Shown: positions 1 through 6,302, counted from the first letter of the stretch. The stretch: 10,562 nt of DNA from CAG-791 sp963596015 (GCA_963596015.1 CAVBJS010000075.1:1-10562), one strand, 5' to 3'. The notes: generated from the sequence alone by a model not told the origin. Numbers and translations: made by a program.

Positions 1-10
1 CAGGCGGGGA

Positions 11-127
11 TGCGAGTTCGGGCCGTGCCATCCGCAGGCGAGAGGAAGATCATAGTAAAACGGCGCAAAGTGCATGGTGCGAGACATCTGCTGCGTTCCG
101 GTGCATGGCCGGGCAGTGTAAAATCGT
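11..127 (+). repeat. Dispersed GC-rich repeat element, left copy
   Basis: A head segment (11-50), a 63-bp core (51-113) and a 14-bp spacer (114-127). Positions 11-114 recur in inverted orientation at 10458-10562. By hand alignment 98 of 105 columns are identical, with one single-base gap, and the first 35 bases match perfectly. The element contains no plausible gene. The word TGCATGG occurs twice inside the core. That it belongs to a multi-copy intergenic family is an inference from two copies only. The ten bases before position 11 have no counterpart visible at the other end. Confidence 0.85.
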
Positions 128-190
128 CATAGTAAAACGGCGCAAAGTACACGATGCGAGACATCTGCTGCGCTCCGGTGCATGGCCGGG
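51..190 (+). repeat. Tandem duplication of the repeat core
   Basis: Core A (51-113) and core B (128-190) are two 63-bp units with a period of 77 bp and 59 of 63 bases identical. Three of the four differences cluster in one seven-base word, TGCATGG versus TACACGA. Core B ends 68 bases before the nrdR start. A degenerate start of a third unit (ATCGTAGTAAA, 203-213) follows. The right-hand copy has only one full core. Confidence 0.85.
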
Positions 191-258
191 TAAAATTGAA
201 TTATCGTAGTAAACCATCCTGCCACTCGAACAGAAACGAAAAGAGAGGGAGAAAAGCT

Positions 259-735
259 ATGAAATGTCCTTATTGCGGAAAAGAGGATACCAGAGTCATT
301 GATTCCAGACCGGCCGAGAGCAACTCCATCAGGCGCCGGCGGATCTGCGATTCCTGCAGCAAGCGTTTTACGACCTACGAAAAGATCGAGACCATTCCCC
401 TGGTGGTGATCAAAAAGGACAATAACAGAGAAACCTATGACCGCTCCAAGATCGAAGGCGGCATTCTGCGGGCCTGCCACAAAAGACCTGTCAGCGTCAA
501 CCAGATCAATAAGGCGGTAGATGAGGTGGAGACGGAGATCTTCGGCCGGGAGGAGAAGGAAATTTCCAGCAGAGAGATCGGCGAGCTGGTCATGGATAAG
601 GTACACAGCCTGGATCCGGTGGCCTATGTGCGCTTTGCTTCCGTCTACCGGGAATTCAAGGACGTGGAGACCTTTATGGATGAACTGAAAAAGGTCATGA
701 AGGCCGAACACAGCCGACAGATGCGTAAAAACTAA
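259..735 (+). CDS. nrdR: Transcriptional repressor NrdR
   Basis: A 158-residue protein, normal for NrdR, the nucleotide-sensing repressor of ribonucleotide reductase operons. The N-terminal zinc ribbon has CxxC at Cys3/Cys6 and a second pair at Cys30/Cys33. Between and after these pairs lie the family hallmarks VIDSR (13-17), the RRRR stretch (25-28) and FTTYE (37-41). An ATP-cone domain (about 49-139) follows and binds dATP/ATP. The ATG at 259 is chosen because GAGGGAG (244-250) lies eight bases upstream and the protein then begins MKCPYC, as in the family. The frame stays open back to 154, but that part is translated repeat DNA. The repeat element ends 68 bases upstream, so the promoter must lie in that gap or inside the repeat. 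No NrdR box was recognised and no nrd gene is in view. Identification is very secure. Confidence 0.97.
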   Translation: MKCPYCGKEDTRVIDSRPAESNSIRRRRICDSCSKRFTTYEKIETIPLVVIKKDNNRETYDRSKIEGGILRACHKRPVSVNQINKAVDEVETEIFGREEKEISSREIGELVMDKVHSLDPVAYVRFASVYREFKDVETFMDELKKVMKAEHSRQMRKN

Positions 736-750
736 GATGTATAAATTAAA

Positions 751-783
751 ATATAGAAATAAAAATATAGAAATAAAAATATA
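751..783 (+). repeat. A/T-rich 14-bp tandem repeat
   Basis: Two full 14-bp units (751-764 and 765-778) and a five-base partial third unit, all of the form ATATAGAAATAAAA. They fill most of the gap between nrdR and the next gene. No hairpin with a T-run is present there. The repeats contain several TATA-like words, so this stretch may serve as promoter DNA for the downstream gene, but no -35 element could be assigned. Confidence 0.7.
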
Positions 784-827
784 ACCAACGGTTCAGCGCC
801 ATCTCATTTTTTATGAGGAAAACTGTG

Positions 828-1451
828 ATGCGGCTGGCCGGAGGCACTTTGGAATATACAAGGTGCGGAACAGAAAAACAGAAAGAACAGGACACAAAAG
901 TGGGATTTTCGTTATACCCTAGGGAATATTTACCATCTGCCTACGTCATCGATTATGAGAAACTGTATCAGCAGGGATTTCGAGGCGTTATTTTTGACAT
1001 AGACAATACACTGGTACCCCACGGGGCTCCGGCAGATGAGAGAGCAAAGGAACTTTTTCACAGACTCCATTCCATTGGCTATCAGGTGATGCTGTTATCC
1101 AATAATAAAGAGCCCCGGGTGAAGATGTTCTGCGATGCGGTGGAAGGGGCTGCCTATATCTATAAGGCGGGAAAGCCAAAGCCGGATAAATACAGGGTGG
1201 CCATGGAAAAGATGGGCACAGATCCGGCTCATACGTTTTTCGTCGGAGACCAGATCCTGACGGATATCTTAGGTGCCAATATGGCCGGGATCCCGGCCTA
1301 CATGGTGCGGTACATGGATCCGCATGAGGAAATACAGATTGTCATAAAGCGATATTTTGATAAAATGGTTCTGGCGACTTACCGGCTCTATAATTGGTGC
1401 CGGAAAAAGAGAGGCACTCTGCCTGCATCGATTGCAATAAAGGAAAAGTGA
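828..1451 (+). CDS. yqeG: YqeG-family HAD phosphatase (subfamily IIIA)
   Basis: A 207-residue HAD-superfamily phosphatase resembling Bacillus YqeG; the physiological substrate is not established. Motif I is DIDNTLV with Asp57 (nucleophile) and Asp59. Motif II is LLSNN with Ser91, motif III is Lys116 in a KPKPD segment, and motif IV is GDQILTD with Asp141 and Asp146. All catalytic positions are present. Similarity to the family begins near GFSLYP (residue 26), so the start is uncertain. ATG 828 has GAGGA (815-819) eight bases upstream. ATG 813 has no ribosome binding site. GTG 900, with AGGA seven bases upstream, would give 183 residues, closer to the usual length. It precedes aroE; in Bacillus subtilis yqeG and aroE also lie close together with yqeH between them, but yqeH is absent here. 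The C-terminal tail is basic. Confidence 0.9.
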   Translation: MRLAGGTLEYTRCGTEKQKEQDTKVGFSLYPREYLPSAYVIDYEKLYQQGFRGVIFDIDNTLVPHGAPADERAKELFHRLHSIGYQVMLLSNNKEPRVKMFCDAVEGAAYIYKAGKPKPDKYRVAMEKMGTDPAHTFFVGDQILTDILGANMAGIPAYMVRYMDPHEEIQIVIKRYFDKMVLATYRLYNWCRKKRGTLPASIAIKEK

Positions 1452-1487
1452 GTTTGAAAGAAATGCTCGATAGCTTTTCTTTCAAAC
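1452..1487 (+). other. Strong hairpin after yqeG
   Basis: Arms GTTTGAAAGAAA (1452-1463) and TTTCTTTCAAAC (1476-1487) pair perfectly over 12 bp. After one T-T mismatch, a further GCT/AGC stem closes a four-base loop. The hairpin begins on the base right after the yqeG stop codon. It is not followed by a T-run, so it is not a standard rho-independent terminator. It could be a processing or mRNA-stability structure. Confidence 0.75.
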
Positions 1488-1488
1488 A

Positions 1489-1516
1489 GCACCTATGACG
1501 TTGGTGTCATAGGTGC
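1489..1516 (+). other. Second hairpin in the yqeG-aroE gap
   Basis: Arms GCACCTATGAC (1489-1499) and GTCATAGGTGC (1506-1516) pair perfectly over 11 bp around a six-base loop, one base after the first hairpin. There is no T-run. The left arm contains CCTATG, which could instead pair with CATAGG at 1580-1585, overlapping the start of the aroE ribosome binding site. That alternative pairing is only six bp and its relevance is speculative. Confidence 0.75.
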
Positions 1517-1530
1517 CTGATCGCATCGAA

Positions 1531-1581
1531 GAATTCGCCTGCGCGAAATTCTCCTCAAGGTGCCGCAGACGAGCTGCGGCA
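1531..1581 (+). other. Third and fourth hairpins upstream of aroE
   Basis: GAATTCGC (1531-1538) pairs with GCGAAATTC (1543-1551) with one bulged A. TGCCGCAG (1561-1568) then pairs perfectly with CTGCGGCA (1574-1581) around a five-base loop. The last hairpin ends just before the aroE ribosome binding site (1583-1590). No T-box, riboswitch or other known leader motif was recognised. Confidence 0.65.
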
Positions 1582-1595
1582 TAGGAAAGGTAATT

Positions 1596-2483
1596 ATGAA
1601 GATTGATGGAAAAACAAAGGTTTGCGGCCTGATCGGGCATCCGGTGGGACATACCCTTTCCCCGACGATCCACAATACCCTGGCCCAAAGTCTGGGACAG
1701 GATCTGATCTATGTGCCCCTGCCGGTAGAGCCGGGATATCTGGAGGATGCTGTAAAGGGCGGCTATGGACTGGGGATACTGGGCATGAATGTGACGGTGC
1801 CCTATAAGAGCGATGTGATCCCGCTCCTTAAAAATGTGGATCCTGCAGCTGCTATGATCGGCGCTGTCAATACCCTGGTGCGCAATGAAGAGCAGGGAGG
1901 TTATGACGGATACAATACGGATATCATCGGCCTGCAAAGGGCACTGCAGGAAGACGGCATCACCCTGCAGGGACAGAACGTGGTTCTCTTAGGGGCCGGC
2001 GGTGCAGCCAGAGCGGCAGCCTTTCTCTGCGGCCAGCAGCAGGCAGGACAAGTCTGGATCGTCAACCGCACACCGGAAAAAGCTGATCTATTGGCACAGG
2101 AAGTAAAGAAAAACTATCCTTCCCTGGCAATAGAGGCATTGACCTATGCCCGGATAGAAGAACCTGCATGCAGCCTTCTGCCGACAGAAGGACTGATCGT
2201 ATTGCAGTGCACCAGCGTGGGACTCTATCCTCACTGTGAGGATACACCGGTCAGCGCTCCTTCGTTTATCTCCCGGATCTCTTATGCTTTTGACCTGATC
2301 TATCGGCCGGAGGAGACCAGATTCCTTCGCCTGGTCAGAGAAGCAGGGGGACGCACTGCCAACGGACTTTCCATGCTGCTTTGGCAGGGCGTCGCGGCTT
2401 ACGAATATTGGAACAAGCTGCAGATAAGCAGCGGGCAGGCGAAGACAGTCATGGACAGACTGCAGGAAGAAGTAAGGGATTAG
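1596..2483 (+). CDS. aroE: Shikimate dehydrogenase (NADP+)
   Basis: A 295-residue cytosolic enzyme reducing 3-dehydroshikimate to shikimate with NADPH. The substrate-binding N-terminal domain carries GHPVGHTLSP (14-23), with Thr20 where many homologues have Ser. NVTVPYK has the catalytic Lys71, NTLV is at 92-95, and YNTD has the catalytic partner Asp109. The Rossmann half has the glycine loop GAGGAA (133-138) and NRT (157-159), which fits NADP specificity. The C-terminal NGLSMLLWQG motif is also present. ATG 1596 is preferred because AGGAAAGG (1583-1590) lies five bases upstream. An in-frame ATG at 1560 would put the fourth hairpin inside the coding region. The gene is followed after one base by aroK, suggesting translational coupling, and is preceded by a run of hairpins that could affect its expression. 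Confidence 0.96.
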   Translation: MKIDGKTKVCGLIGHPVGHTLSPTIHNTLAQSLGQDLIYVPLPVEPGYLEDAVKGGYGLGILGMNVTVPYKSDVIPLLKNVDPAAAMIGAVNTLVRNEEQGGYDGYNTDIIGLQRALQEDGITLQGQNVVLLGAGGAARAAAFLCGQQQAGQVWIVNRTPEKADLLAQEVKKNYPSLAIEALTYARIEEPACSLLPTEGLIVLQCTSVGLYPHCEDTPVSAPSFISRISYAFDLIYRPEETRFLRLVREAGGRTANGLSMLLWQGVAAYEYWNKLQISSGQAKTVMDRLQEEVRD

Positions 2484-2484
2484 T

Positions 2485-3024
2485 GTGAAAAACGTGTCAA
2501 AAAACTATGTTATGATCGGGTTTATGGGCAGCGGCAAGACTACGGTGGGACAGCAGTTGGCCGGAGAACTGGGATACCGATTTGCAGATACCGACGAGAT
2601 GTTGGTACAGGAAGCAGGGAAGAGCATTAACGATATCTTTGCCCAGGAAGGAGAAGAGGTTTTTCGGGACAGAGAGACCGCCCTTCTTCGCAGACTGGCG
2701 ACCGGCAGCGAAGGCGGCTTTGTGTATTCTACCGGCGGAGGCATGATCCTGCGGGAGGAAAACAGAAGGCTTTTGCAGCAATTAGGCTGTGTGGTCTGGC
2801 TCCAGATCAGACCGGAGACAGTGCTGGAACGCCTGGCCGGCAATACAGACAGACCTCTGTTGCAGGGAGAAGACAGGGCGCAGAAGGTGCGATCCCTGAT
2901 GGAAAAGCGCCGCAGTGCCTACGAGGATGCGGCTATGTTAAATGTACAGGTGGATGAGCTAACCCCGGCGCAGATCAGCAAGATCATTTCGTCCGCCAAT
3001 GCAGACGGCAGTAAAGAAAAGTAA
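2485..3024 (+). CDS. aroK: Shikimate kinase
   Basis: A 179-residue NMP-kinase-fold enzyme phosphorylating shikimate to shikimate 3-phosphate with ATP. The Walker A loop GFMGSGKTT lies at 12-20. DTD (Asp35, Asp37) is the magnesium/shikimate region. The FRDRE segment provides the shikimate-binding Arg61, and STGGG (82-86) is the second substrate loop. The lid carries DRPLL with Arg123, and RRSAY near 142-146 is the last conserved arginine motif. The start is GTG at 2485, one base after the aroE stop, with AAGGGA (2474-2479) inside the end of aroE as likely ribosome binding site. The next in-frame ATG (2512) would cut into the strand before the Walker loop. Length and motifs are normal, and it sits in the natural pathway group aroE-aroK-aroQ. 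Confidence 0.95.
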   Translation: MKNVSKNYVMIGFMGSGKTTVGQQLAGELGYRFADTDEMLVQEAGKSINDIFAQEGEEVFRDRETALLRRLATGSEGGFVYSTGGGMILREENRRLLQQLGCVVWLQIRPETVLERLAGNTDRPLLQGEDRAQKVRSLMEKRRSAYEDAAMLNVQVDELTPAQISKIISSANADGSKEK

Positions 3025-3053
3025 AGTTCGATAAGGAAAGGAATACAAAAAAC

Positions 3054-3488
3054 ATGAAAATCTTAGTGATCAACGGACCCAATCTCAATTTCCTCGGCAT
3101 TCGGGAAAAGTCCGTTTACGGAGAACATAATTACAACGACCTGATCAAGATGATCCAGGATAAGGCTGCCCAGGCAGGGGCGGAGGCGGAATGTTTCCAG
3201 AGCAACCACGAGGGTGCCATCATCGACAGACTGCAGCAGGCCTACTACGATGGCACAGACGGTGTGGTCATCAATCCCGGCGCTTACACCCATTACAGCT
3301 ATGCCATTCATGATGCTTTAAAGAGCGTTTTTGTGCCGAAGGTAGAGGTACATATCTCCGATATCAATGCCAGAGAAGAGTTCCGCAAGGTTTCCGTAAC
3401 AGCACCGGCCTGCGATAAGCAGATCGTGGGACACGGCTTAGACGGTTATCTGGAAGCCATCGATTACATCCTGGATGCAAAAAAATAG
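3054..3488 (+). CDS. aroQ: 3-Dehydroquinate dehydratase, type II
   Basis: A 144-residue type II dehydroquinase, normally a dodecamer, converting 3-dehydroquinate to 3-dehydroshikimate; it is unrelated to the type I Schiff-base enzyme. The N-terminal signature INGPNLNFLG (6-15) is present. Arg17 and Tyr22 are the lid arginine and catalytic tyrosine, although the lid reads REKSVYG rather than the more common REPxxYG. INPGAYTHYS supplies Asn74 and His80, and VEVHIS supplies the catalytic His100. DINAREEFR closes the active-site region. AAGGAAAGGA (3033-3042) lies 11 bases before the ATG. It is 29 bases behind aroK and probably co-transcribed. In Bacillus an Xaa-Pro peptidase gene lies between aroQ and efp; none is present here. 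Confidence 0.97.
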   Translation: MKILVINGPNLNFLGIREKSVYGEHNYNDLIKMIQDKAAQAGAEAECFQSNHEGAIIDRLQQAYYDGTDGVVINPGAYTHYSYAIHDALKSVFVPKVEVHISDINAREEFRKVSVTAPACDKQIVGHGLDGYLEAIDYILDAKK

Positions 3489-3515
3489 TTGAAAAAGAAA
3501 AACGCATAGTATAAA
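3489..3515 (+). promoter_or_regulatory. Possible efp promoter
   Basis: TTGAAA (3489-3494) directly after the aroQ stop and TATAAA (3510-3515) resemble sigma-A -35 and -10 boxes, but the 15-base spacer is short. A six-bp inverted repeat GTATAA/TTATAC (3509-3514 and 3527-3532) overlaps the -10 box. If it is used, the efp leader would be about 85 bases. Confidence 0.35.
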
Positions 3516-3607
3516 CTATTATGGAATTATACGGCGCACTTCTCCTGCCGCCAGATATGTGGGAGCGGCGCGATAGTGTGAAAATACATCAGAAGGAGTG
3601 TTTCAGA

Positions 3608-4165
3608 ATGATCACAGCAAATGAATTTAAGAACGGCATGACCATCGATTACAACGGAAAAGTATGTCAGATTATCGAGTTCCAGCACGTAAAGCCCGGC
3701 AAAGGTGCTGCTTTCGTAAGAACCAAGCTTAAGAATATCATCACCAATACCACCGTAGAAGATTCCTTAAAGCCTGAGGCTAAGTTCCCCTTAGTAAGAA
3801 TTGACAGAAAGGATCACACCTATCTGTACAATGACGGCGATATGTACTACTTCATGGACAGCGAGACCTTCGAGAATCTCGACCTGACCAAGGAAGTGGT
3901 AGGCAATTCCCTTGATTTCGTTAAGGAGAATGAAGTCGTTAAGGTTTGCTCCTTCAACGGCAATGCATATGCTATCGAGCCCCCGCTGAACGTAGTTCTG
4001 CAGGTTACCGAGACTGAGCCCGGCGTAAAGGGCAACACCGCTACCGGCGCTACCAAGCCCGCTACCGTTGAGACCGGTGCACAGGTTAAGGTGCCGCTGT
4101 TCATCGAGCAGGGCGAGCTGATCAAGGTTGATACCAGAACCGGTGAGTATCTTTCCAGAGCATAA
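3608..4165 (+). CDS. efp: Elongation factor P
   Basis: A 185-residue protein, the standard EF-P length, which binds between the P and E sites of stalled ribosomes and promotes peptide-bond formation at proline runs. The N-terminal KOW-like domain (1-63) has the loop PGKGAA with Lys32 at the tip, the position modified in Bacillus EF-P. No modification enzyme gene is in the window. Two OB-fold domains follow (about 64-127 and 128-185), and the family ending TGEYLSRA is intact. ATG 3608 is chosen because AAGGAG (3593-3598) lies nine bases upstream and the protein starts like the family. The frame is open back to 3521, but that part has no family similarity. Codon choice differs visibly from the neighbours, with many GTA, AAG and GTT codons, as expected for a highly expressed gene. 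Confidence 0.98.
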   Translation: MITANEFKNGMTIDYNGKVCQIIEFQHVKPGKGAAFVRTKLKNIITNTTVEDSLKPEAKFPLVRIDRKDHTYLYNDGDMYYFMDSETFENLDLTKEVVGNSLDFVKENEVVKVCSFNGNAYAIEPPLNVVLQVTETEPGVKGNTATGATKPATVETGAQVKVPLFIEQGELIKVDTRTGEYLSRA

Positions 4166-4179
4166 TAGAGTTATATAGA

Positions 4180-4216
4180 AAGCCCGCGGATTCCGTAGAA
4201 GTCCGCGGGTTTTTTT
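4180..4216 (+). terminator. Rho-independent terminator of efp
   Basis: CCCGCGGA (4183-4190) pairs with TCCGCGGG (4202-4209), with extra flanking A-T and G-T pairs. A run of seven T (4210-4216) follows at once. It starts 15 bases after the efp stop and closes the aro-efp transcription unit. Confidence 0.92.
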
Positions 4217-4258
4217 ATTTGTGCAACCGCACTGCTGTATTTGTTTCCCCGGCCTGTG

Positions 4259-4300
4259 TCTGACAGAAATGATCTGACAGCAATAATCTGACAGTAACAA
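4259..4300 (+). repeat. Three tandem 14-bp TCTGACAG units
   Basis: TCTGACAG occurs at 4259, 4273 and 4287 with an exact 14-bp period. Each copy is followed by an A-rich six-base tail, giving a unit TCTGACAGNAANNA. The inverted word CTGTCA appears once more at 4347-4352. The block lies in the 310-bp non-coding gap between the efp terminator and the tRNA, about 120 bases before the tRNA promoter. It may be a protein-binding array or a simple slippage repeat. Confidence 0.75.
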
Positions 4301-4414
4301 AGAAGTATTTGCAAATGTAATAAAGCTGGCCAGTGAATACTTGAGGCTGTCAAAAAGATTGCGGCATCAGGAATGTTTGCGTAAAAGTTCAGATTATTTT
4401 CACCATTTCTTCAC

Positions 4415-4443
4415 TGGACAAGTCGGTCAGCCTATGCTATTAT
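4415..4443 (+). promoter_or_regulatory. Promoter for the tRNA-Arg gene
   Basis: TGGACA (4415-4420) and TATTAT (4438-4443) are separated by exactly 17 bases, a good sigma-A-type spacing. The -10 box lies about 32 bases before the mature tRNA 5' end, which leaves a short 5' leader for RNase P. Nothing else in the gap looks like a better promoter. Confidence 0.6.
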
Positions 4444-4475
4444 AACCTAGGTCTTTATGACCAACATATGTAAAT

Positions 4476-4547
4476 GCACTCGTAGTCTAATGGATAGAAC
4501 GGAGGCCTCCGACGCCTTTGATGCAGGTTCGATTCCTGTCGGGTGCA
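4476..4547 (+). tRNA. tRNA-Arg, anticodon CCG
   Basis: A 72-base cloverleaf was folded by hand. The acceptor stem GCACTCG/CGGGTGC has seven pairs and discriminator A4547. The anticodon stem is GAGGC/GCCTT with loop CTCCGAC, giving anticodon CCG, which reads the arginine codon CGG. The variable loop is TGAT, and the T arm is GCAGG-TTCGATT-CCTGT. The D arm GTCT/GAAC holds a C-A mismatch at pair 12-23 and a T-G pair. CCA is not encoded; a T-rich stretch follows directly, so the 3' end needs CCA addition. Confidence 0.95.
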
Positions 4548-4559
4548 TTTTCTTTTTTT
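4548..4559 (+). terminator. T-tract after tRNA-Arg
   Basis: Eleven T in twelve bases follow the tRNA acceptor stem directly. The GC-rich acceptor and T arms could act with this tract as an intrinsic terminator. The next gene starts 66 bases beyond the tRNA and has no separate promoter that I recognise, so termination here may be partial. Confidence 0.35.
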
Positions 4560-4613
4560 ATGGGGATATGGAGGGGGAAGAAGGATCAACCGGAAAGGAA
4601 GGTACAGCTTCTC

Positions 4614-6089
4614 ATGCAGAATCAGGATATTAAGGATAATTTCCAGGATAACTGGGATGATACGATAGACAACGAAAACGAAGAATTAAACGAAAAAGAG
4701 CAGTTCGTAGAAAATGCAGAGCGCCAGAGAGAGCGGGAAGAGCGAAGGAAGAGGAACCGCCGCCGCAGTCAGATCGATTTCACCGGGGCGGAGAAGACCT
4801 GGCATGATATAAAAGTCTGGGTCATGGATCATCTTCGGATCATCATGCCGGTGGTACTGGCTGTTTGCCTGTTGGTGACGATCCTTATCGCAGTCAATGC
4901 CAATCGTCATGCCAAGGCCAGAGAAGAGGCACAGAATGCCGAAAGCGCTGCCAGCGCTACCACCGAGGAAAATCAGCAGCCGGCGTTGGAGTTAAATGCC
5001 TACCCGGATGTGTGCAATCTGATCAATCAATACTATATGGCTTTGGCCAATGCAGATGCGGATACCATTACGTCCATCGATCCCAGCATTGATGATACGG
5101 AAAAGATCCGGATCCAGGCCATCGGACAGTATATCGAGTCCTATAATACCGTGGATGTATATACCAAGCCCGGTCCCAGTGACGGCACCTATATCTGCTA
5201 TGTCTATACTAAGGTAAAGTTCAAGGACTATGAGCAGGAGGTCCCCGGGCTGCAGACTATGTATGTGTGCACCAATGAGGACGGCAGCCTGTATATCAAC
5301 GAAGGCGAAGAGCCGGAGGACGTTACCGATTATATCAAGGATACTTCCCTGCAGGATGATGTGGTGGACTTAAATAATAAGGTAACTGCAGAATATAATG
5401 ATCTGCTGGCAGCAGACGAGGATCTGCAGACTTTCTTAGATGACTTAAGTGCTCAGATCGATGTCTCCGTAGGAGAGGCACTGGCTGCAGCCAACGGCCA
5501 GGCTGTGGGAGAGGGTGCTACGGAAGAGTCTACCCAGGAGACTACAGAGGAACAGTCCCAGGATGCATCCACAGACGGCATTGCCCAGTATCTGCAGGCT
5601 ACCGATGTCATCAACGTTCGTACCTCTGATTCTGAGACGGCGGATGTGATCGGTCAGACAGAGACCGGCACTAACTACCAGCTGTTGGAGAGCAAGGATA
5701 ATGGTTGGAGCAGGATCAGCTTTAATGGCGCGGAGGGCTACGTAAAGACAGAGTACTTCACAGCAGTTTCCGGTGAGGCAGAGGCTGCGGATGCTTCCCA
5801 GACCCAGGATACGGCTACAGAAAGTACAGATGCCACAGAGAGCACCGACACTGCAGAAAGCACTACTACCACCGATACCGGTGCTTCCACCGATGAAGTG
5901 ATCAACCCCACCAAAGCTACTGCCAAGGACACTGTGGCAGTCAGAAGCAGTGAGGGCGGCGAACAGATCGGTACCGTTTATAAGGGCGACGTACTGGATG
6001 TGCAAATGAAGATGAGCGATGGCTGGACCAGAGTGACCTATAACGGACAGACCGCTTACGTAAAGTCTGAGTATTTCACTTTTTCATAA
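4614..6089 (+). CDS. Membrane-anchored protein with two SH3-like domains
   Basis: A 491-residue protein of unknown function. It has an acidic N-terminus (1-40), a strongly basic stretch (41-52), one membrane helix (about 76-96), an uncharacterised exported region (about 124-285) and a Ser/Thr/Glu-rich linker. A first bacterial SH3 domain (about 328-383, with INVRTSDS and GYVKTEYF) follows, then a second Thr-rich linker (384-432) and a second SH3 domain (about 437-490, with VAVRSSEG and AYVKSEYF). The basic flank before the helix suggests the N-terminus is inside and the SH3 domains outside. SH3b domains commonly bind peptidoglycan, so a cell-wall role is plausible. No hydrolase domain is visible. 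ATG 4614 is chosen because AAAGGAAGG (4594-4602) lies upstream. Earlier in-frame ATGs at 4518, 4521 and 4560 lie in or right behind the tRNA and lack ribosome binding sites. Confidence 0.85.
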   Translation: MQNQDIKDNFQDNWDDTIDNENEELNEKEQFVENAERQREREERRKRNRRRSQIDFTGAEKTWHDIKVWVMDHLRIIMPVVLAVCLLVTILIAVNANRHAKAREEAQNAESAASATTEENQQPALELNAYPDVCNLINQYYMALANADADTITSIDPSIDDTEKIRIQAIGQYIESYNTVDVYTKPGPSDGTYICYVYTKVKFKDYEQEVPGLQTMYVCTNEDGSLYINEGEEPEDVTDYIKDTSLQDDVVDLNNKVTAEYNDLLAADEDLQTFLDDLSAQIDVSVGEALAAANGQAVGEGATEESTQETTEEQSQDASTDGIAQYLQATDVINVRTSDSETADVIGQTETGTNYQLLESKDNGWSRISFNGAEGYVKTEYFTAVSGEAEAADASQTQDTATESTDATESTDTAESTTTTDTGASTDEVINPTKATAKDTVAVRSSEGGEQIGTVYKGDVLDVQMKMSDGWTRVTYNGQTAYVKSEYFTFS

Positions 6090-6140
6090 AGGTGTGATGC
6101 TGTAGAGAAGATATGAAGTAACAAGTAAAGACAGGAAATG

Positions 6141-6180
6141 AGGGAGAGAAGGCAGCAACCGGGCTTTTGTCTCCCTTTTC
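6141..6180 (+). terminator. Terminator after the SH3-domain gene
   Basis: AGGGAGA (6141-6147) pairs with TCTCCCT (6170-6176). An inner imperfect stem with one bulged G extends it, and TTTT (6176-6179) follows. It lies about 50 bases after the stop codon. It is weaker than the efp terminator but correctly placed. Confidence 0.6.
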
Positions 6181-6195
6181 TTATATTATTTGTTA

Positions 6196-6201
6196 TATAA
6201 T
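6196..6201 (+). promoter_or_regulatory. Possible -10 box upstream of the oxidoreductase
   Basis: A perfect TATAAT, about 100 bases before the oxidoreductase start and just after a terminator. No matching -35 box stands at 16-18 bases; the region there is the terminator's right arm. Assigned on the -10 box and position only. Confidence 0.35.
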
Positions 6202-6302
6202 GGATGGTAGGATATTCTTATGATACCGAATTATTACGATCTATACAGTGGCAGGGAATCTGCATTTGATCAACGTTATGTTAAGGAAAAGGATGGTGTA
6301 AT

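Noticed and set aside
11..213. CRISPR array
   Set aside because: Only two full 63-bp units with a 14-bp spacer are present, and the spacer is shared with the right-hand copy, so there are no unique spacers.
154..258. N-terminal extension of nrdR starting at ATG 154
   Set aside because: It would be translated repeat DNA without family similarity, while ATG 259 has a good ribosome binding site and the canonical MKCPYC start.
127..711. Long minus-strand ORF opposite nrdR
   Set aside because: It mirrors nrdR codons and runs into the repeat, with no ribosome binding site or recognisable protein features.
1452..1590. T-box or amino-acid riboswitch upstream of aroE
   Set aside because: No T-box consensus, specifier loop or terminator with T-run is visible; only the hairpins themselves are supported.
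4476..4560. Integration site in tRNA-Arg
   Set aside because: No repeat of the tRNA 3' end and no integrase are found in the window.
5445..6005. 186-codon minus-strand ORF opposite the SH3-domain gene
   Set aside because: Its cysteine-, glycine- and leucine-rich composition is the mirror of Thr/Ser/Ala/Glu codons in the linkers; it has no start signal.
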